Assembly: GCA_030789695.1 (NCBI GenBank)
Contig: CM061139.1
Location: forward strand, 105,250,837-105,314,836
Length of the DNA: 64,000 nucleotides
Direction of reading: 5' to 3'
From: Scilla litardierei
Lineage: Eukaryota; Streptophyta; Magnoliopsida; Asparagales; Asparagaceae
Positions 63,255-64,000 of this stretch are shown here, piece by piece. How positions within the stretch are numbered: position 1 is the stretch's first letter; the number at the start of each line of letters is the position of its first letter. The position numbers were made by a program, and so were the translations under genes. A model generated the notes under the pieces. The model was not told where the DNA came from, did no database searches, and saw only the letters and a list, made by a program, of their open reading frames with translations.

Positions 63255-64000
63255 TGATCGGCCCCGGATATACACCCGGAGAACGATTGTAGTTTTACCG
63301 CAAGCGCACGGCGTAGTGGCGAGCGGGTATCGAACACGAGGAGGTGGTGTTGGTTCCAATCTGTCCTAGGTTGGTTTGACTACGAATGTCTTATTGGTGG
63401 AGATGGGTATGGAATGATATAATGGAAATGGTGATGGATGTTGGTGTCGGTGATAGAGAAGTTGGATAAAATATCGATTCAAATATAAGATAATAAAAGT
63501 GTCAAGGGCTAGGAAATTCCCACTACGGGTCGTCATTCATCCTTGTAAATAGTAAATCTCAATATTATTAGACTTGTGTCGAGGTGAACTAGTCGTAACT
63601 GAATAGAGAACCAAGCTCACGCTCTCGCGCTATTGTCGGTCTATAGCAACCTAGATTAGGGCCCACTTTCGTGCAAACCCTAATCTAAGCCACTAGCATT
63701 ATGGTCGACATCATTGTTCAATCGCCCCTCGAGACCACTCTCGCGCAAACTCGAGTTACGATCTAGGTTGTGATAGTTCGTATTCGTCCAATCTCTTTCA
63801 AACGAATATGTGTATAGATCTATAATAAAAATGCTAGCTTTGGTCCAATCTCTTGCAAACCAAGTCTAGCGAATCTCGATTATAAATCTAAATCGAATAT
63901 CTAGGCCTTCCCACCGATAGGAATCCAATCTCTTGCAAACCCCAAATCGATGGAAATTCCTAGATATCCGTAATAAATCAATCACAACCTAATCTCATAG
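63255..64000 (-). repeat. Athila LTR-B' (runs off the window)
   Basis: Starts TGATCGGCCCCGG and follows LTR-B closely, by eye about 96% identical. It includes the hairpin series at 63650-63953, with the first stem pair unchanged and a few loop or stem substitutions. Confidence 0.88.

Larger units (their letters stand above)
48320..64000 (-). mobile_element. Athila Ty3/gypsy complex: LTR-A, internal 1, LTR-B, internal 2, LTR-B'
   Basis: The minus-strand pol (RT, RNase H, integrase), a PBS TGGCGCCGTTGCCGGGG, LTR ends TGATC...GATCA and an ATHILA-type ORF after pol identify Athila. There are three LTRs: A (48320-50153), B (59569-61662) and B' (63255 to beyond the window). B and B' are about 96% alike by eye, but A is clearly diverged from both. 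Internal 1 (50154-59568) has pol; internal 2 (61663-63254) is a deletion derivative. The left flank GCTAC (48315-48319) is the expected target duplication; its partner lies outside the window. Confidence 0.88.

Overview
The window is repeat-dense nuclear DNA of a flowering plant with a large genome. It contains no host gene that I can support. Almost all of it is LTR retrotransposon sequence: Ty1/copia elements of SIRE/Maximus type, Ty3/gypsy chromoviruses of Tekay type, Athila, and a fragment of a Tat-like gypsy. I do not assign a species.

Layout. 1-7448: the 3' part of a SIRE-like copia (Copia-1). 7449-8243: an LTR fragment and unassigned DNA. 8244-14744: the 5' LTR, gag and most of pol of a Tekay chromovirus (Tekay-1), cut by a 500-N assembly gap (14745-15244). 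15245-24407: the 3' part of a second SIRE-like copia (Copia-2), with an intact extra ORF after pol and a 3' LTR. 24408-26270: the 5' end of a Tat-like gypsy, minus strand. 26271-28172: the only long stretch without a recognised element; it holds a 74-bp tandem hairpin array. 28173-48319: one minus-strand Tekay element (Tekay-2) cut into pieces by five later insertions. Four of these have both 5-bp target duplications visible: a SIRE solo LTR (GGGCT), a Tekay solo LTR (TGGTC), an unassigned 2.1-kb solo LTR (CTCAG) and a pol-less SIRE derivative (TGCTT). 48320-64000: the fifth insertion, an Athila complex on the minus strand, with three LTRs of two subfamilies and two internal regions, running off the window.

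What stands out. (1) The Athila LTRs carry a row of five hairpins with different stems but one nearly constant 16-nt loop, and stems covary between LTR subfamilies. (2) A tandem monomer of about 113 bp, made of two TAGTCGGT/ACCGACTA hairpins, occurs in both a copia LTR and gypsy LTRs, just upstream of their TATA boxes; a 27-nt piece is identical between the two superfamilies. (3) Palindrome arrays of the same kind as an element's own LTR occur a second time between pol and the extra ORF, in Copia-2 and in Athila. In Athila the internal copy is followed by a TATA box, suggesting an LTR-like internal promoter for that ORF. (4) The Tekay elements contain probable spliceosomal introns: one at the gag/protease junction in both elements (112 and 114 nt), and one of 71 nt in the Tekay-2 integrase. 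Removing each restores the frame.

Most genes here are decayed by frameshifts and by stop codons at former CAG, CAA or CGA codons. The best preserved are Copia-2 pol, the Copia-2 extra ORF, the Athila RT and integrase blocks, and the gag of the pol-less SIRE derivative. All identifications rest on motif reading by eye; no alignment or search was run.
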